DNA from: Blastocatellia bacterium
Lineage (GTDB): Bacteria; Acidobacteriota; Blastocatellia; Pyrinomonadales; Pyrinomonadaceae
Direction: 5' to 3'
NCBI GenBank assembly: GCA_013695495.1
Contig: JACDAK010000274.1
Coordinates: forward strand, 1-6,889
Length of the DNA stretch: 6,889 nt
Below the pieces are notes generated by a model. It was not told where the DNA came from. It ran no database searches and worked only from the letters and a program-made list of their open reading frames with translations. A program made the translations under genes and the position numbers. Positions within the stretch are counted from its first letter, which is position 1. The number at the start of each line of letters is the position of its first letter. This document shows positions 5,719 to 6,889 of the stretch, one piece after another.

Positions 5719-6479
5719 TGAATTGTGCATATCACAGCCAGAATGTTGCGTCCGTTCAGTGCAACTCGTGCGGCAAGGGACTCTGCCCCGGCTGCGATCA
5801 TCGCATAAAGGGCTTCCCTTATTGCCAGGACTGCATCGTTCTCGGCGTAGGAATGCTCCGCGGCCAGTCAAAAGCCGACTACAAACCGTTCGTATCAAAG
5901 CGAACATCGCCTTTCGTGGCGACCATCCTGTCAATGATCTGCCCGGGTCTTGGCGCCGCTTACAACGGCCAGACCGTAAAAGCCCTTGTTTATTTCGCGA
6001 TATTCATCGGTTTGTTTCAGATGGCACTGCTAACGGGCGGCACCGCGTTGTTCGTACTCGGATTCATGGGTATGTGGCTGTTTGCTGCCCTGGACGCGTG
6101 GCGTACTGCTCAAATGATCCGCAGCGGTCTCACCCCTGACGTCGCTGAGGACATTTTTGTAAAGCGGTTTACGGGCAACCCAAAGCTATGGGGAATCGTT
6201 CTAACTGTACTTGGCGGCGCATTTTTACTTCAGGGATTTTTTGATCTGCGGGGGCTAATGCGGGGCTTGATGCCCGCTATGCTCATCGGCTTGGGTATCT
6301 ACGTTCTGCGTGGTTACATCTTTAAGCCCGCGAACGAAAAGGACCGGTGGGAAGATTTCGACAGTGCGAGGCCGGCACCGTTGTTCGTAACGGCTAAGTC
6401 GGAACATCCCGGACGCGGATCGCGTTACGACGAGAGCTATCAACCGGACCCGCAAATGCGCGGATGGCGAGACAGATAG
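5718..6479 (+). CDS. Membrane protein with N-terminal B-box-like zinc module and TM2-like segments
   Basis: This 253-residue protein begins with a cysteine/histidine-rich module resembling a B-box zinc finger: C3-x2-H6-x8-C15-x2-C18-x4-C23-x2-C26-x9-C36-x2-C39, plus H28, enough to bind two zinc ions. After a linker comes a hydrophobic region starting with SPFVATILSMICPGLGAAYNGQ (from 64), where PGLGxxYNGQ is typical of TM2/DUF-type membrane proteins. Helices lie near 64-78, 88-106, 108-125, 155-174 and 181-197. The C-terminal tail (about 205-253) is polar, rich in Asp, Arg and Pro, and probably cytoplasmic. The ATG shares a base with the anti-sigma stop (TAATG), with GAGGTG 9 bases upstream, so translation is likely coupled. 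Function is unknown. Context suggests an accessory or sensory part of the sigma/anti-sigma unit, or a first target of it. Confidence 0.85.
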   Translation: MNCAYHSQNVASVQCNSCGKGLCPGCDHRIKGFPYCQDCIVLGVGMLRGQSKADYKPFVSKRTSPFVATILSMICPGLGAAYNGQTVKALVYFAIFIGLFQMALLTGGTALFVLGFMGMWLFAALDAWRTAQMIRSGLTPDVAEDIFVKRFTGNPKLWGIVLTVLGGAFLLQGFFDLRGLMRGLMPAMLIGLGIYVLRGYIFKPANEKDRWEDFDSARPAPLFVTAKSEHPGRGSRYDESYQPDPQMRGWRDR

Positions 6480-6482
6480 CGA

Positions 6483-6511
6483 TTGGCTTTAGAATGTTGA
6501 TGTCGTATTAT
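6483..6511 (+). promoter_or_regulatory. Candidate sigma-70 promoter for the small membrane protein gene
   Basis: TTGGCT (6483-6488) and TATTAT (6506-6511) are separated by exactly 17 bases, matching the -35 consensus at four and the -10 consensus at five of six positions. The pair sits just after the stop of the upstream gene and about 30 bases before the start of the 70-residue gene. The -10 box lies between the arms of the inverted repeat 6497-6526, so binding of a protein there should affect transcription. Confidence 0.5.
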
Positions 6512-6526
6512 TACTAATGACATCAA
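6497..6526 (+). repeat. Perfect 8-bp inverted repeat, likely operator or RNA hairpin
   Basis: TTGATGTC (6497-6504) and GACATCAA (6519-6526) are perfect inverted copies with a 14-base spacer. Inside, ATTA (6507-6510) also pairs with TAAT (6515-6518) around a TTAC loop, so as RNA it could make a 12-pair stem with a 2-base bulge. No T run follows on either strand, so it is not a standard terminator. Its overlap with a candidate promoter favours a protein-binding site. If the upstream operon is read through, it could also be a leader hairpin just before the GGAG ribosome binding site at 6531. Confidence 0.7.
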
Positions 6527-6542
6527 AGTTGGAGTTAAGTTT

Positions 6543-6755
6543 ATGCCAGTTTGGATGAAAGCTGCAGGAAAATGGGGGAGCATCCTTGTATTGATAATGA
6601 TGCTCATTTCCCTCGTTAAGAATCTTATCGCGTTCATCGGTTTCATCACCGGTGCGATCAAGATTCTGATCGTTCTTATCTTCGTCGCACTCATTCTCGG
6701 TGTCGGTCTTCTTGTTTTCAAGACTTGGAACGACAGCCGCAGAAATAAAACTTAA
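6543..6755 (+). CDS. Small hypothetical membrane protein with two predicted helices
   Basis: This 70-residue protein is not a family I recognise. A short positively charged N-terminus (K6, K10) leads into a nearly continuous hydrophobic stretch (11-60), broken by K26 and K40. That fits two transmembrane helices (about 12-34 and 41-59) joined by a very short turn, with the basic tail KTWNDSRRNKT. Both ends would lie in the cytoplasm by the positive-inside rule. The ATG at 6543 has GGAG 8 bases upstream and the frame is closed by TAA, so it is a credible gene. It lies 63 bases after the B-box membrane protein in the same direction, with its own candidate promoter and palindrome between them. 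It could belong to the same envelope-stress regulon, but nothing in its sequence proves this. Size and two helices also recall holins or small stress peptides, yet no lysis gene is near. Confidence 0.75.
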   Translation: MPVWMKAAGKWGSILVLIMMLISLVKNLIAFIGFITGAIKILIVLIFVALILGVGLLVFKTWNDSRRNKT

Positions 6756-6786
6756 GCGCGTCGGCCGGGCGGTGCGCTATAATACC

Positions 6787-6829
6787 AGGAGCCACACACG
6801 AGACGTACTCGCCTTGCGTTTTGGCTCCT
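6787..6829. terminator. Hairpin after the small membrane protein gene, possible convergent terminator
   Basis: AGGAGCCA (6787-6794) and TGGCTCCT (6822-6829) are perfect 8-bp inverted copies; the 27-base interior holds a second short stem, CGAG (6799-6802) with CTCG (6808-6811). On the plus strand a TTTTAT run follows 4 bases later, so this could end the transcript of the 70-residue gene, although the T run is short and displaced. On the minus strand the stem starts within the stop codon of a possible incoming gene but no T run follows. A structured RNA starting from the TATAAT at 6778 is the other option. Confidence 0.4.
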
Positions 6830-6889
6830 ATCGTTTTATAGTCAGCTTATCCAGAATTTTGGATGCCCTAGCTCTAATTTCGATAGCCC
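6828..6889 (-). CDS. Possible 3' end of a minus-strand gene (partial, cut by the right edge)
   Basis: From the right edge one minus-strand frame reads 19 residues to a TAG at 6830-6828, ending in ASKILDKLTIKR. This amphipathic, lysine-rich sequence looks like a natural protein C-terminus, and a gene here would converge on the small membrane protein gene with the hairpin between them. Against it, 19 codons are few, and the use of AGA, AGG and ATA differs from the CGC-rich arginine use of the other genes. The product cannot be named. Confidence 0.3.
   Translation of the reverse strand, partial: AIEIRARASKILDKLTIKR

Noticed and set aside
5702..6139. 145-residue plus-strand frame overlapping the B-box membrane protein
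   Set aside because: It is arginine/histidine-rich out-of-frame translation; the 5718 frame has the ordered zinc ligands, helices, ribosome binding site and TAATG junction.
6787..6829. GGAGCC/GGCTCC as a tRNA acceptor stem
   Set aside because: The arms are too close (43 bases overall), and there is no anticodon arm, T-loop motif or CCA end.
6849..6864. 16-base near-palindrome ATCCAGAATTTTGGAT
   Set aside because: It is one wobble short of perfect but lies inside the possible minus-strand coding end, is short and has no linked promoter; chance is likely.
6860..6889. TTG-initiated plus-strand frame running off the right edge
   Set aside because: No Shine-Dalgarno sequence and only ten codons; the minus-strand frame over the same bases is more protein-like.

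Overview
The window looks like chromosomal DNA from a Gram-negative-type bacterium with moderate GC content. My best guess is Acidobacteriota, Blastocatellia/Pyrinomonadaceae-like. That guess rests on the general style of the proteins (an ECF sigma factor with a zinc-binding anti-sigma factor, a B-box/TM2-like membrane protein, TTG starts) and not on a phylogenetic marker. There are no signs of mobile elements, CRISPR arrays, rRNA or tRNA.

Left half, minus strand (positions 4155 down to 1): a YbhN/AglD-type multi-pass membrane protein (LPTM/flippase-like) is followed after 14 bases by nrdR, the repressor of ribonucleotide reductase genes. An intrinsic terminator with a GAGA tetraloop closes this pair. 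The next gene is lon, the ATP-dependent protease, complete and with all catalytic residues visible. It has a candidate promoter of its own just below the terminator. The start of a further co-directional gene may be cut by the left edge (positions 36 to 1).

Centre: a 183-base divergent intergenic region (4156-4338) holds an ECF-type promoter candidate (GGAAC-N17-CGTA) and an 8-codon mini-ORF. The mini-ORF contains the ribosome binding site of the sigma-factor gene and ends 3 bases before its TTG start.

Right half, plus strand (4339-6755): an ECF sigma factor, then a membrane anti-sigma factor with two copies of the zinc-binding anti-sigma (ZAS) motif in identical spacing, then (stop and start overlapping as TAATG) a membrane protein with an N-terminal B-box-like zinc-binding module. 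Together they look like one cell-envelope regulatory operon. After 63 bases comes a 70-residue two-helix membrane protein, probably with its own promoter, whose -10 box lies between the arms of an 8-bp perfect inverted repeat. The last 134 bases hold a hairpin that could be a convergent terminator and, possibly, the 3' end of a minus-strand gene.

The most interesting part is the sigma / double-ZAS anti-sigma / B-box membrane protein unit with its apparent autoregulatory promoter and leader ORF, plus the palindrome-controlled small membrane protein downstream.
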